Below, piece after piece: positions 25,214 through 34,787 of a stretch of DNA of 64,000 bases. The stretch covers positions 124,001-188,000 of the forward strand of contig CBDDEE010000028.1 of the NCBI GenBank assembly GCA_965226855.1, read 5' to 3'. The stretch comes from JAUXJB01 sp965226855 (GTDB lineage: Bacteria > Myxococcota_A > UBA9160 > SZUA-336). The notes beneath the pieces are model-generated. The model was not told where the DNA came from, did no database searches, and worked only from the letters and a program-made list of their open reading frames with translations. The position numbers and the translations under genes are program-made. How positions within the stretch are numbered: position 1 is the stretch's first letter; each line of letters opens with the position of its first letter.

Positions 25214-27456
25214 TGTCGACGACCACGGGAACCATCGGAGTCGAGGTCGGACGGGCGGATGGCCCGGACAAGGTGACGGGGAGGGGGCAGTATCCGGCAG
25301 ACCTCCGCCTGCCGGGCATGCTGGTCGGCAAGTGCCTGCGGAGCCCGTATCCCTACGCGCGAATCGCCTCGGTCGATGCATCGGAGGCGCGCGCGCTTCC
25401 GGGTGTTCGCGCAGTGCTCATGGGCCAGGAGCTGCCCGACGTCCTGGTCGGACGCTTCCTGCGAGATATTCCCGTGCTTGCGCGCGACGTGGTGCGCTTT
25501 GCCGGCCAAAAAGTGGCCGCGGTGGCCGCCGACACCGCGGAGATCGCCGAGGAGGCGCTCGGGCTCATCGACGTGGAGTACGAGGAGCTGGAGCCGGTTT
25601 TAGATCCCCTCGAGGCAATGGGGAGCGATGCCCCTGTCCTTCACCCGGACTTCATGACGTACAAGGGTCGGGTAGAGGGACCGCAGGAGCACCCGAACGT
25701 GACCGCGCACGCGGTCTGGGAGAACGGGGACGTCGAGCGAGCGCTCGCGGAGTCAGAGCTCGTCTTCGAGCACAGCTTCCGAACCGCGCACCAGCACCAG
25801 GGCTACATCGAGCCTCATGCCACGGTCGTACGGATCACCGACGAGGGTCGTGTAGAGGTCTGGGCGAACAGCAAGATGCCCTTTCAGCTCCGACAGCAAA
25901 TTGCGGGCGGCATTGGGATCGAACAGGACCGCGTACGCGTCAACCCGATTCTGATCGGGGGGGACTTCGGCGGCAAGGGCGGCTTCATGGACACCCACGT
26001 CTGCTACTGGCTCGCAAAGGCGACGGGCCGGCCCATCCGGATGACGATGAGCTACAGCGAAGAGCTCATGGCCGGAAACCCCCGTCACCCCGCGGTCATG
26101 ACCTTCAAGACGGGAGTGCGCCGCGACGGCACGATCACGGCCCGCCACGCGCACCTCGTGTTCGACAGTGGTGGCTATGCCGCCTTCAAACCGGCGCCCG
26201 GCATCATGTACGGACGCCGCAGCCTCGGCCCTTACCGGTTTCGGCACGGGCGGATCGACGCGTACATGGTGTACACGAATCACGTGCCGTGCGGCAGCAT
26301 GCGCTCTCCCGGCGACCCCCAGTCCGTCTTCGCTTCCGAGGCGCAGATAGACCTGATCGCGCGCGAGCTTGGCATGGATCCCTACGAGTTCCGACGGAAG
26401 AACCTCGTACGTGACGGGGACCGGGCCCCCCTCGGTCAGAGCTGGCAGAACATCATGGCCACGCGCACCCTCGAGGCCGCTGCAAAGGAGTCCGGCTACC
26501 ACGACCCGAAGCCCGTCCGGCGGGGCAGAGTGGTTGGTCGAGGGATGGCGATCTGCGAGCGCGCCGTGCCGGCCGGGGTGTCGCCTGCGAAGCTCGTGCT
26601 GGCCAGCGACGGATCGCTCACTTTCTATACCGCGCTACGCGACACGGGCACAGGGTTCTACACGGTGTTACGTCAGATCGTTGGGCAGGAGCTACAGGTG
26701 CCACATGAGTCCGTGCGCGTCGAGACCTGGAGCACCGACGACGCGGAGTTCGACAGCGGTGTTGGCGGAGCTCGCGTCACGAACGTGGGGGGACACGCGG
26801 CCTACGGGGTCGCAAGAGAGCTCCGGACGAAGCTCGCGAGGCTCGCCGCGGCGAGATACGGGAGTCCTCCCGAGGCGGTGCGCTTCGCCGACGGACGCGC
26901 GTTCGTCGGCGAGAGCCCACCGCTCGAGTTCGCGGAGCTTGCGCGGAGCGCGGGCGGTCGCGTAGAGGCCGAGTACACCTACGAGGGCGAGCTCGATGCG
27001 TCGATCACGAACTTCTCGAGCCAGGTGGCCGAGGTCGAGGTCGATCCCGAGACGGGACAGGTCAAGCTCGTGTGCTTTACGACCGCGCACGACGTCGGAG
27101 CGATCCTCAATCCCATTGCGCACCAAGGGCAGATCGATGGCGGCATCGTCCAGGGCATTGGCGCAGCCCTGCTAGAGGCGCTCGAGTACGACGACGGACG
27201 CGTGGCCAACTTGTCGCTGGGCGAGTACAAGCTGCCGACGATCCGCGACATCCCAGAGCTTCGCACGGTCTTGCTCCGGAGCGAGAGCGGGGGACCCGCT
27301 CCCTATGGCGGAAAGCCGATCGGCGAGCAGTCGATCAGCGCGGTTGCCCCAGCGATCGCGAACGCCATTCTTGATGCCGTGGGGGTGAGCGTGAAGGAGC
27401 TTCCCGTAACTCCCGAGAAGGTCTTCGAGCTGCTGAAGGGGAAGGAACAGGAATGA
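25210..27456 (+). CDS. Molybdenum hydroxylase large (molybdopterin-binding) subunit
   Basis: The 748-residue catalytic subunit shows GRADGPDKVTGRGQYPADLR at the N-terminus, the cofactor-binding GGDFGGKGGFMD, the active-site loop CGSMRSPGDPQSVFASEAQI and GVGGARVTNVGGHAAYG, and the C-terminal catalytic Glu region PIGEQSISAV. The loop is not the CSFR of true form I CO dehydrogenase, so it is an aldehyde, heteroaromatic or acyl-CoA hydroxylase rather than CODH. Start ATG 25210 or 25213 overlaps the CoxG stop. No dedicated maturation gene follows; moaA at 52947 supplies cofactor synthesis. Confidence 0.9.
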   Translation: MMSTTTGTIGVEVGRADGPDKVTGRGQYPADLRLPGMLVGKCLRSPYPYARIASVDASEARALPGVRAVLMGQELPDVLVGRFLRDIPVLARDVVRFAGQKVAAVAADTAEIAEEALGLIDVEYEELEPVLDPLEAMGSDAPVLHPDFMTYKGRVEGPQEHPNVTAHAVWENGDVERALAESELVFEHSFRTAHQHQGYIEPHATVVRITDEGRVEVWANSKMPFQLRQQIAGGIGIEQDRVRVNPILIGGDFGGKGGFMDTHVCYWLAKATGRPIRMTMSYSEELMAGNPRHPAVMTFKTGVRRDGTITARHAHLVFDSGGYAAFKPAPGIMYGRRSLGPYRFRHGRIDAYMVYTNHVPCGSMRSPGDPQSVFASEAQIDLIARELGMDPYEFRRKNLVRDGDRAPLGQSWQNIMATRTLEAAAKESGYHDPKPVRRGRVVGRGMAICERAVPAGVSPAKLVLASDGSLTFYTALRDTGTGFYTVLRQIVGQELQVPHESVRVETWSTDDAEFDSGVGGARVTNVGGHAAYGVARELRTKLARLAAARYGSPPEAVRFADGRAFVGESPPLEFAELARSAGGRVEAEYTYEGELDASITNFSSQVAEVEVDPETGQVKLVCFTTAHDVGAILNPIAHQGQIDGGIVQGIGAALLEALEYDDGRVANLSLGEYKLPTIRDIPELRTVLLRSESGGPAPYGGKPIGEQSISAVAPAIANAILDAVGVSVKELPVTPEKVFELLKGKEQE

Positions 27457-27468
27457 AGTCACCGGGTC

Positions 27469-27636
27469 GTGCCGTACGTATCCGTCGAGAACGCAGACGA
27501 ACTGTACGCGCACCTGGAAGCAAAGAGCTTCACCCCTGTGAGCTCAACGAAGAGGAGTACGGATAAGGCAGTTCGCACCTCCGCGACCCGGACGGCTACG
27601 AGCTGGCAATCACGAACCCCTCGTCGAAGCGTAGAT
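27469..27636 (+). pseudogene. Glyoxalase/VOC-family remnant
   Basis: One frame reads VPYVSVENADELYAHLEAKS (27469-27530). A shifted frame reads ELNEEEYG, then a TAA, then LRDPDGYELAITNPSSK (to 27636). Together they match the C-terminal half of a glyoxalase/bleomycin-resistance domain (RDPDGYxLxI), broken by a frameshift and a stop. The N-terminal half is missing. Beyond it, 27640-27800 holds no supported gene, although the second frame stays open through a hydrophobic stretch to a stop at 27738. Confidence 0.65.
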
Positions 27637-27800
27637 CTCAGGTATTCATCCTCACGCTGTCGCTGGCCGCTGCCGTGGGAGTTGCGCTGGCCCGGTTTGG
27701 TGGACCGCGGAGCGCTGAGTCCTGCTCGAACGCTTGTGATTGATTGTCTTCAAAGTTTGCTCCGAAAGCTACCGAGACTCGCCCCCGAACGGGTCGGGTC

Positions 27801-28547
27801 TCAGCAGTCGTGGGAGAGTGCACTTGGGATGCAAGCCGTCCGTGCTGTAGCGCAGGAATCGTTGGCGGGCGCTCCACCAGGCAAATCAAACGGATCGAGC
27901 AAACCGTGTTTCCGCCAGCCGATCGTGAGCAGCCAGGTGTGAGGGAGTGCTACGGAGCGGTCTCCAGCGACACCCTTGAGTTCTCCCGTTCCTGTCTTCC
28001 AGCCGTCGAACCAGCGCCCCGATGAGGCAGGATCTAGGGTCCTGAACGGCGCCCGTCGATGTCGGGCCGCGTTTAGCAGCACATATCGGATCGCATACCG
28101 GACCTCGCGCGGTGTCTTCAGGACATGCAGGTGGTAGCGATCCGCCAGCGCCCGACCGCGCCACCCGAACGTCCGCCGCATCGCCCAGACCATCCTCCTA
28201 CTGAGCGACTTCATCCCACGGCCGAGCGCATGCCGGTCCTTCGCTTCAACGATGAGGTGTGCGTGATCCCGCAAGAGAGCGTAGTGCACCACCCGAAACT
28301 CTCCGCGTTCGCATCCTCGCGCGAGCGTTTCTTCGAACACGCGTACGAAGCCCGGAGCTCGCAGCGACGGAACACCCCCGAGCATCCGCAGCGTCACGTG
28401 GCACGGATATCTCGACGCGAGCTTGGGTCGACTCAAGTGTCGGACCAGGGGATTCGGGCCAGGCTTGCGTCCGGCCCCTTCCCGCCATCCCCCGTGACGA
28501 GCTGGGAGTCGCAGTTCTAACGTTAGTTGTCGGTCCGGCATGCTCAT
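27801..28547 (-). CDS. REP-associated tyrosine (Y1/IS200-like) transposase
   Basis: The 248-residue protein starts with an AT-hook-like WREGAGRKPGPNPLVRHLSR block followed by the Y1 transposase fold. The HUH motif is HAH in LLRDHAHLIVEAKD, and the candidate nucleophilic Tyr lies in AIRYVLLNAAR. Single-copy genes like this (RAYTs) are domesticated or act on REP palindromes. No obvious REP-type hairpin pair flanks this gene. ATG at 28545-28547 or 28539-28541 may start it. The frame is intact, and the neighbourhood on both sides is full of gene remnants. Confidence 0.82.
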   Translation of the reverse strand: MSMPDRQLTLELRLPARHGGWREGAGRKPGPNPLVRHLSRPKLASRYPCHVTLRMLGGVPSLRAPGFVRVFEETLARGCERGEFRVVHYALLRDHAHLIVEAKDRHALGRGMKSLSRRMVWAMRRTFGWRGRALADRYHLHVLKTPREVRYAIRYVLLNAARHRRAPFRTLDPASSGRWFDGWKTGTGELKGVAGDRSVALPHTWLLTIGWRKHGLLDPFDLPGGAPANDSCATARTACIPSALSHDC

Positions 28548-28704
28548 CTATTCACCAATCGGTGTAGATTGTGGCGCTCTATCTATGTAGTGTTCATCCA
28601 GCGGGTTGAGTGTCAAGAAAACCCGAATACGACGAAGGGGAGTCCTTCAGCCGAGGGGTCCGGCACCGCGGAGTCCATGCATCGGACGCTTCCGAGACTG
28701 CTAG

Positions 28705-28833
28705 AGAGCCGCCTTGTGCGCCCCGGCGCGAGAGGGCGGCGGTGTAGAGACCAGGCCCACAGGAGATGTCCACCACCTTCGAGGGTCGACCGTCGAGCAG
28801 CTCCTAATGGAGCCACGCGACGTGCTGCTCGAC
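28705..28833 (-). pseudogene. SAM-dependent methyltransferase remnant
   Basis: On the minus strand one frame reads QHVAWLH, a TAG, then ELLDGRPSKVVDISCGPGLY and TAALSRRG. This is the motif I region (VxDxxCGPGxY) of class I methyltransferases, after which similarity is lost. There is no start or downstream motif. The rest of the 375 bp between the transposase and the MetE-like gene shows no other gene. Confidence 0.5.
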
Positions 28834-28922
28834 TACAGCCTGGCGACGGCTGGCGCGGTCGTGCCGCCGAGCGGAGGTGGGTTGCCGCGGCCGCCGCGGC
28901 CGGGTCCCCAAGACAGGGCTGC

Positions 28923-30023
28923 TCAGCTCCAGATGCGATGCGCGACATCGACGACGAGTCGGAGCTTTGCCTCCTGGTCTTCGAGGGAGAGTGGGTTCCC
29001 GCCGGCCGTGCTCGCGAACCCGCACTGCGGGCTGAGTCCGAGCTGCTCCAGCGGCGCCACCTTGCTCGCCTGATCGATCCGCTGCATCAGTGCATCCGGC
29101 GACTCGAGTTCCGGGCGCTTGGAGCTCACGAGGCCGAGGATGGCGAGCTTCTGCTCCGGCACGAAGCGCAAGGGTGCGAAGCCCCCGGCGCGCTGGGTAT
29201 CGAACTCAAGCAGGAACGCGTCGACCTCGATGGCACCGAAGATCTGCTCGGCCACCGCCTCGTAACCTCCCTCGGAGAGGTAGCTCGCTTTGAAGTTCCC
29301 GCGGCACAGATGCAGCGCGGTGATCATCGCGGCGGGGCGCGCAGCGAGCGCGGAGTTGATCGCTCTCACATAGGTCGTGACCAGCGCGTCGGGATCCTCG
29401 CCCCGCGCCCGGACTGCATCTCGAACGCGAGGGTCGCAGAGCATCGCCAGCGGCACCTCGTCGAGCTGCACGTAACGGGCACCCATGCGGCCGAGCTCCG
29501 CGAGCTCCTCGCGGTACACCTGCGCGAGATCCGCGAACTGCGCATCGAGATCGGTGTACAGGCCATCCTCGACTCCGGCAGGCCCGCGCCAGAAGTGCAT
29601 CGTCGAGGGCGAGGGCAGCGTGAGCTTGATCGTCCGCGCCGTGACTGAGCGAAGGAACGCGAACTCGTCGGTCGAGATGCCACGTGTGCGTCGCAACCTT
29701 CCCTCCACGTGGGGAGAGGTGAAAGCCTGGCGGCCGCCCGCGTCATCCCGAAACTCGAAGCGGGCCTCGCGCACCCCCAACCCGTCGACCCGCTCCACGA
29801 AGTGGCTCCAGTACGACGCCCGGCGGAACTCCCCGTCCGTGACCAGGTCGAGGCCGGCGCGCTCCTGCAACGCTACGGCCTGCTCGATGGCGCGATCCTG
29901 GAGCGCAGAGAACTCCGCGGCCTCGATCGTCCCGGAGCGTCGGTCTCGAAAGGCGCGCCTCAGCTCGCTCGGCCTGAGCAGGCTACCGACATGCTCTGCG
30001 CGGAAAGGCGGACCATCATGCAC
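28923..30023 (-). CDS. MetE-like cobalamin-independent methionine synthase family protein
   Basis: The 366-residue protein corresponds to the C-terminal catalytic barrel of MetE. It opens with FRAEHVGSLLRPSELRRAFR and has DLVTDGEFRRASYW and QLDEVPLAML. The Zn ligands are His and Cys in ALHLCRGNFKASYL, Glu in LLEFDTQRAGG and Cys in LSPQCGFAS. Stand-alone barrels of this size may use simpler methyl donors than folate. GTG 30021-30023 begins just before the conserved N-terminus, and no strong ribosome site was found. It diverges from the VOC gene at 30132. Confidence 0.85.
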   Translation of the reverse strand: MHDGPPFRAEHVGSLLRPSELRRAFRDRRSGTIEAAEFSALQDRAIEQAVALQERAGLDLVTDGEFRRASYWSHFVERVDGLGVREARFEFRDDAGGRQAFTSPHVEGRLRRTRGISTDEFAFLRSVTARTIKLTLPSPSTMHFWRGPAGVEDGLYTDLDAQFADLAQVYREELAELGRMGARYVQLDEVPLAMLCDPRVRDAVRARGEDPDALVTTYVRAINSALAARPAAMITALHLCRGNFKASYLSEGGYEAVAEQIFGAIEVDAFLLEFDTQRAGGFAPLRFVPEQKLAILGLVSSKRPELESPDALMQRIDQASKVAPLEQLGLSPQCGFASTAGGNPLSLEDQEAKLRLVVDVAHRIWS

Positions 30024-30131
30024 GACCGCAATAATACCTTGCAAGTCCTTGTGAATAAAGAGAGTCCAAGGGGCGCCAAGACGGCGTTCACATCGGGAGA
30101 GTACACTGCCTGCGGAGGAAGGAGGGGACGG

Positions 30132-30526
30132 ATGGCAATTAAGGGTGTTGACCACATCGTCGTGCGGGTAAAGGACATCGACGAGGGCATCGCGACCTAC
30201 AGGGACACGCTCGGGATGGAGCTCGAACGCACCGCGGAGTCGGAGGCGATCGGCATCAAGCAAGCTTTTTTTTTCCGCTCGCTGACGGCGGCTTTCTCGA
30301 AGTCGTTGCGCCGCTTGGCGCTGAGACGCCGGTCGGGCGAGCGATCGAGAGCCGTGGCGAGGGAATCCATACCGTGGCCATGGCGGTGGACGATCTCGAG
30401 CAGACCGTGAAGGATCTTCAGCAGAAGGGCGCGCGGCTGATCGGAGCCGATCAGCCCGGAGGGCAGGTGTTCATCCACCCGCGCTCCGCCCACGGAGTGT
30501 TGGTCCAGCTCGTCGAGAGATCCTGA
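30132..30526 (+). pseudogene. VOC-family (methylmalonyl-CoA epimerase-like) protein, frameshifted at a T9 run
   Basis: The first frame gives MAIKGVDHIVVRVKDIDEGI, then RDTLGMELERTAESEAIGIK and QAFF. After nine T at 30266-30274 the similarity moves to another frame: PLADGGFLEVVAPLGAETPV, HTVAMAVDDLEQTVKDLQQK and HPRSAHGVLVQLVERS, stop 30524-30526. Restoring seven (or ten) T would give one ~130-residue VOC protein with His and Glu metal ligands. GGAGGGG before the ATG is an excellent ribosome site. A sequencing error, a true frameshift, or programmed slippage at the T run all remain possible. Confidence 0.8.
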
Positions 30527-30685
30527 ACCAACCCAAGAGAGCGACTCGTTTTCGGCAGCGCTGCTGCTTCGGGACGGAGACCGGTGAGCCGCACGAATCA
30601 CGTGGAGGCCGGCAATGGACGTCGGGCGTTCCAGCCCTCGTATGTCACCAAGCCCACCAGCATGTCGTGCGGGCGGCTCGGGTGA

Positions 30686-33007
30686 ATGAAAGTGCCGAGA
30701 CGGCCATCGTCGGGCCGTCTGCTGCTGCCGCGAGAGCCCTGCGAGCCTCTTGAGAAGCTGTTCCCCGTGACTTCATCTCGGCTCTCGATCTGCCTGCTTG
30801 CGCTGGCGGCGGCGGCGTGCGCGGCGAGCTCTCGGGCCCTCGCCCAGGAACGCTTCGATCCCGAGCCGGAGCTCGCGCAGGGCCCCCGCGTTACGGCCAC
30901 GCGGACCGAGCAACCCCCGGTCATCGACGGCAGGCTGGACGAGCCGGCCTGGCGAGACGCGACGCTCGTCGAGGACTTTCGCGTCACCGAGCCGATCGCG
31001 GGGGTACCGCTGCGCCAGTCTACCGTTGTCCGCATCCTGTACGACGACCACGCGATCTACTTCGGGTTCACGTGTTTTGACGATCCTGCTGCCGTGCTGA
31101 AAAGAGCGCTCCGTCGCGACGCGGACCAGCGAATCGACGACCGCGTCATGGTCATGCTCGACACCTTCTACGAGCGACGTACGGGCTACGTATTCAGCGT
31201 TAATCCGAACGGCGCCCGCTGGGACGCGCTGCTCGAGGACGGCAATAACATGAGCATCGAGTGGGATGCGATCTGGTACGCCGAGGCGCGCATGACCGAC
31301 AACGGCTGGGTCGCCGAGCTCGCGATCCCAATGAAGAGTCTCAACTTTCCAGAGGAGGGCAGGGGAGTCTGGGGTCTCAACCTCGCCCGCGGCGTCCCGC
31401 GCCAGAACCAGACGGCGCGCTGGGCCTACCCGCTCCAGAACGTGTTCCTGTTCGACGCCGCGCACTTCGGCCACCTGGACGGGATGGAGGGCCTCGAGCA
31501 GGGCATCGGCCTCGACGCGGTTCCCGCGTACACCTTGCGCCAGACTCGGAACGACGAAAAGGGCAACGTCAGCAACCAGGGACAAGCCTCCCTCGACATC
31601 TTTTACAAGATCACGCCCGAGCTCACGAACGTTCTCACCACGAACACGGACTTCACCGAGGCGCAGCCCGACCGCCGTCTCGCCAACTTGACGCGCTTCT
31701 CATTGTTCTTTCCGGAGCAGCGCGACTTCTTCCTGCAGGATGCGGGCATCTTCCGCTTTGCGGACTTCGGACGTTTTCGGCGGTTCCGCCCCCTCAGGTC
31801 TAACGGTCAGGCCTTTTTCTCGCGCCGGATCGGGCTCGACGAGGACGGTCCCCTGGCGATCCGCTTCGGCGAGAAGCTCACGGGGCGGGTCGGCCCCTTG
31901 AACCTCGGGTTCCTGAGCACGCGCGTCGAGGGATATACGACGGGGAGCGTCGAGGACGAAACATTCCGCGACGTGGACCCGAAGTGGCTCACCGTTGGGC
32001 GAGCGACGCTCAACGTTCTGAAGGATTCGAACGTCGGTGTGATCATGACATACGGAGATCCCGACGAGAACAAACATAACAAGCTCTTTGGGGCGGACTT
32101 CAACTTCCGGACGGTCCGGTTCCTTGGTGACAAGATCCTGCAGAGCTCGCTGTGGGCTCAAAAGACTTCCTCGACCGGGCTCGATGACAAAGAGGCCGCG
32201 TTCGGCGCCTCGCTCGAGTATCCAAACGACAAGTGGAACTGGGAGTTGCGCGCAACGGAGATCCAGGAGAACTTCAACCCTGCGCTGGGCTTCGCCAATC
32301 GCAAGGCGATTCGAGACTACGACGGAAACATCCGTCGCCGCTGGCGCTCGAGCGGACTGCTCCGAACGATCAACATCCTCCTGGAGGCAAGGCTCGTCAC
32401 GGCTACGGACAACGATTTTCAGACCCTGATAGTCGATTTCTTTCCAGTGATGATCGAGTCCGATATCGGCGACCGTTTCCGCATTGGTGTCAACTACACG
32501 CGCGAGGATCTGCTCGAGGATTTCGAGATCCGAAAGGGCATCATCATCCCGAAGGACCACTATCGCTGGGACCGCTACAAGATCGAGTTCCGGTCCTCGA
32601 GGAACCGCCCGGTCGAAGTAACGCTCGTACTCGACTACGGGCAGTTTTTTACAGGCACGCGTTTCGATACGACACTCACGGTTCAGTGGAGACCGAGCGA
32701 GCACGTGGCCCTCGGCACCGAGTACGAACAATTCCAGGTCCGACTCCCCGAAGGCGACTTCACCACGCGCTTGGTCAGAGTGAACTTTGACTTCGCGTTT
32801 AACGCCAACATCTGCTGGACGAACCTCGTGCAGTGGGACAACGAGAGCGAGCTACTCGGTTGGGCCAGCCGCGCGACCTGGATTATCGAACCCGGCAGCG
32901 AGCTCGTGCTGGCCTTCGACCCGTTCTTCCGACGCGATGACCGGCTCGAGTTCGATGCGACCGAGACACAGGTTGCCCTGAAGCTGCTCTGGACCTTCCG
33001 CTTCTGA
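30686..33007 (+). CDS. DUF5916 outer-membrane protein with N-terminal CBM9-like domain
   Basis: The protein has up to 773 residues. After a signal segment (SICLLALAAAACAASSRALA) comes a CBM9-like domain (~55-240: PPVIDGRLDEPAWRDA, YDDHAIYFGFTCFD). A long beta-rich region follows, with LTTNTDFTEAQPDRRLANLT and FFPEQRDFFLQDAGIF, characteristic of DUF5916. It ends with the aromatic terminal strand LKLLWTFRF expected of a beta-barrel. ATG 30686 is the first start; GTG 30767, just before the hydrophobic core of the signal, is an alternative. Function is unknown; homologues are common in environmental Gram-negatives. Confidence 0.85.
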   Translation: MKVPRRPSSGRLLLPREPCEPLEKLFPVTSSRLSICLLALAAAACAASSRALAQERFDPEPELAQGPRVTATRTEQPPVIDGRLDEPAWRDATLVEDFRVTEPIAGVPLRQSTVVRILYDDHAIYFGFTCFDDPAAVLKRALRRDADQRIDDRVMVMLDTFYERRTGYVFSVNPNGARWDALLEDGNNMSIEWDAIWYAEARMTDNGWVAELAIPMKSLNFPEEGRGVWGLNLARGVPRQNQTARWAYPLQNVFLFDAAHFGHLDGMEGLEQGIGLDAVPAYTLRQTRNDEKGNVSNQGQASLDIFYKITPELTNVLTTNTDFTEAQPDRRLANLTRFSLFFPEQRDFFLQDAGIFRFADFGRFRRFRPLRSNGQAFFSRRIGLDEDGPLAIRFGEKLTGRVGPLNLGFLSTRVEGYTTGSVEDETFRDVDPKWLTVGRATLNVLKDSNVGVIMTYGDPDENKHNKLFGADFNFRTVRFLGDKILQSSLWAQKTSSTGLDDKEAAFGASLEYPNDKWNWELRATEIQENFNPALGFANRKAIRDYDGNIRRRWRSSGLLRTINILLEARLVTATDNDFQTLIVDFFPVMIESDIGDRFRIGVNYTREDLLEDFEIRKGIIIPKDHYRWDRYKIEFRSSRNRPVEVTLVLDYGQFFTGTRFDTTLTVQWRPSEHVALGTEYEQFQVRLPEGDFTTRLVRVNFDFAFNANICWTNLVQWDNESELLGWASRATWIIEPGSELVLAFDPFFRRDDRLEFDATETQVALKLLWTFRF

Positions 33008-33020
33008 GGACTGCTTCGCG

Positions 33021-33422
33021 CTAGTGACGTGCCTTCGCGGGCAGGTTGCTCGGGCCGTGTCGTCTCTTGCTCTTCGCGTGCTTGTTCCGGAGTCGCTTCG
33101 GGACCTTCTCGAATGGCAGGGGTTCCCAGCCACGCTCGATGTGGCCGCTGACCTGCCAGACGTCCTTCCGAATGCGCAGGTACCGCCCTGCAGAGAAGTA
33201 GTGGTGCGGGCGTCCCACGATCAGATACACGCCCAGCTGAGCGTCGAAGACGAGCTCCACTCCCTTGTGCTGCTTGTGTCGGTACCCGTGAGCGGGTGCG
33301 TGAGGAGGCGGACCTACCGTGGGAACTCGGGTCTGGAGCATTGGGCGCTGCGAGAGCGCCACGCAGCCGGTGAGGACCCCGGCGGAGGCCGCCAGCATCA
33401 AACCGAGAGCGAGCCCTTTCAC
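33021..33422 (-). CDS. Small lipoprotein of unknown function
   Basis: The 133-residue precursor starts at GTG 33420-33422 with GGGAGG six bases before. The signal peptide LALGLMLAASAGVLTGC carries the lipobox LTGC. The mature part contains a proline/histidine-rich linker (VGPPPHAPAHGYRHKQHKG), then a compact region (VELVFDAQLGVYLIVGRPHH, YFSAGRYLRIRKDVWQVSGH) and a very basic tail. The YLVxGRPxxYYxxGxYxR pattern recurs in short Gram-negative lipoproteins. I cannot give a function. Confidence 0.75.
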   Translation of the reverse strand: MKGLALGLMLAASAGVLTGCVALSQRPMLQTRVPTVGPPPHAPAHGYRHKQHKGVELVFDAQLGVYLIVGRPHHYFSAGRYLRIRKDVWQVSGHIERGWEPLPFEKVPKRLRNKHAKSKRRHGPSNLPAKARH

Positions 33423-33581
33423 GTCGTTCCTCCCGCGTCTGGATGGGGTCGGGAGGGATATCGGCAGTTCGCGCGGCCAACCTGACAGAGGGGCCGCACT
33501 CTTTCCCGCTTGATGAGCTCTGGCGCGGCTCCGCAGTGGGTGTAGGATGTTGGCGCAGGAGCATGTCAGGGGGAGAATTCG

Positions 33582-34787
33582 ATGGCAGCCAGCAGTCGGC
33601 ACCGAATCCTGATCGTCGGTGGGGGATCCGCAGGACTTACCGTCGCCGCGCGCCTGCGGAGGGCGGGTCAGAGCGACATCGGCGTGATCGAGCCCTCGGA
33701 GAAGCACTACTACCAGCCACTCTGGACCCTCGTCGGGGGTGGCTGCGCACCGGCCAGCGAATCCGAGCGTAGCGAGGTAGACCTGATCCCTCGGGGTGTG
33801 CGCTGGATCCGCGACGCGGCCCTCGAGGTCGATCCCGACAGCCGGACGGTCACCACGCGGGCGGGTGAGGCGATCGGCTACGACTTCCTCGTCGTAGCGC
33901 CGGGGATCCAGCTCGACTGGGACAGGATCCCCGGACTCGACGAGACGCTCGGGCAAAACGGGGTCTCGAGCAATTACCGCTACGACCTCGCACCCAAGAC
34001 CTGGGAGTTCCTGAAGGAACTACGCGGCGGCACCGCCGTCTTCACCATGCCTGCCGGGCCCATCAAGTGTCCCGGAGCCCCGCAGAAGATCGCATATCTG
34101 GCAGCCCACTACTGGCAGCAGCTCGGCATCCTCAAGGACATCCACGTGGTGCTCGCCATGCCGACCCCCGCGATGTTCTCAGTGCCCGAGTTCGCCGCGG
34201 TCCTGGTCCAGGTTGCCGAGCGCTACGGGATCGACGTACGGCTAAAGACCGAGATGAGCGCGGTCGACGCGAGCGCGAAGCAGGTCACGCTGGTGAATCG
34301 GCAGAACGATGCCGAGGAGACCTCAACGCTCGGCTACGACGTGTTGCACGCCGTTCCCCCGCAGAGCGCGCCCGATTGGCTGAAGAAGAGCCCACTGGCC
34401 ATGAAGGCGCCGCCCGGATACGTCGACATCGACAAGTTCAGCATGCAGCACGTGCGCTGGCCCAACGTCTTCGCGCTCGGTGACGCCGGAGGCTCACCGA
34501 ACTCCAAGACCGGGGCCGCAATCCGCAGCCAGGCTCCTGTCGTTGTGAGCAACCTGCTCGCCGTGATGAATGGCAAGGAGCCGGAGGCCCGGTACGATGG
34601 CTACTCGTCCTGCCCGCTTACGACCGCTCGCAACAAGATGCTGCTCGCCGAGTTCGACTACACGCTGACGCCGAAGCCCTCGATCCCCCTGATCAACACG
34701 ATCAAGGAACGGCGCGACATGTGGTACCTGAAGCGCTACGGCCTTTCGTTCATGTACTGGAACATGATGCTCAAGGGATGGGTGTAG
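33582..34787 (+). CDS. Sulfide:quinone oxidoreductase-like flavoprotein
   Basis: The 401-residue FAD-dependent oxidoreductase starts RILIVGGGSAGLTVAARLRR. It contains HYYQPLWTLVGGG, MPAGPIKCPGAPQKIAYLA with one redox Cys, VFALGDAGGSPNSKTGAA, and SSCPLTTARNKMLLAEFDY with a second Cys. The last two motifs are those of type II (SQOR-like) enzymes. It would oxidise sulfide to persulfide or polysulfide and pass electrons to quinone. The N-terminal family Cys is not evident. It overlaps the convergent HAD gene by 17 bp. Confidence 0.85.
   Translation: MAASSRHRILIVGGGSAGLTVAARLRRAGQSDIGVIEPSEKHYYQPLWTLVGGGCAPASESERSEVDLIPRGVRWIRDAALEVDPDSRTVTTRAGEAIGYDFLVVAPGIQLDWDRIPGLDETLGQNGVSSNYRYDLAPKTWEFLKELRGGTAVFTMPAGPIKCPGAPQKIAYLAAHYWQQLGILKDIHVVLAMPTPAMFSVPEFAAVLVQVAERYGIDVRLKTEMSAVDASAKQVTLVNRQNDAEETSTLGYDVLHAVPPQSAPDWLKKSPLAMKAPPGYVDIDKFSMQHVRWPNVFALGDAGGSPNSKTGAAIRSQAPVVVSNLLAVMNGKEPEARYDGYSSCPLTTARNKMLLAEFDYTLTPKPSIPLINTIKERRDMWYLKRYGLSFMYWNMMLKGWV

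Noticed and set aside
25210..27456. Annotation as CO dehydrogenase
   Set aside because: The active-site loop lacks the CSFR motif of form I CODH; only the general hydroxylase family is supported.
27801..28622. REP palindromes belonging to the tyrosine transposase
   Set aside because: I looked for a GTAG-type hairpin pair beside the gene and saw none; the long inverted repeat at 57228 does not resemble REP sequences.
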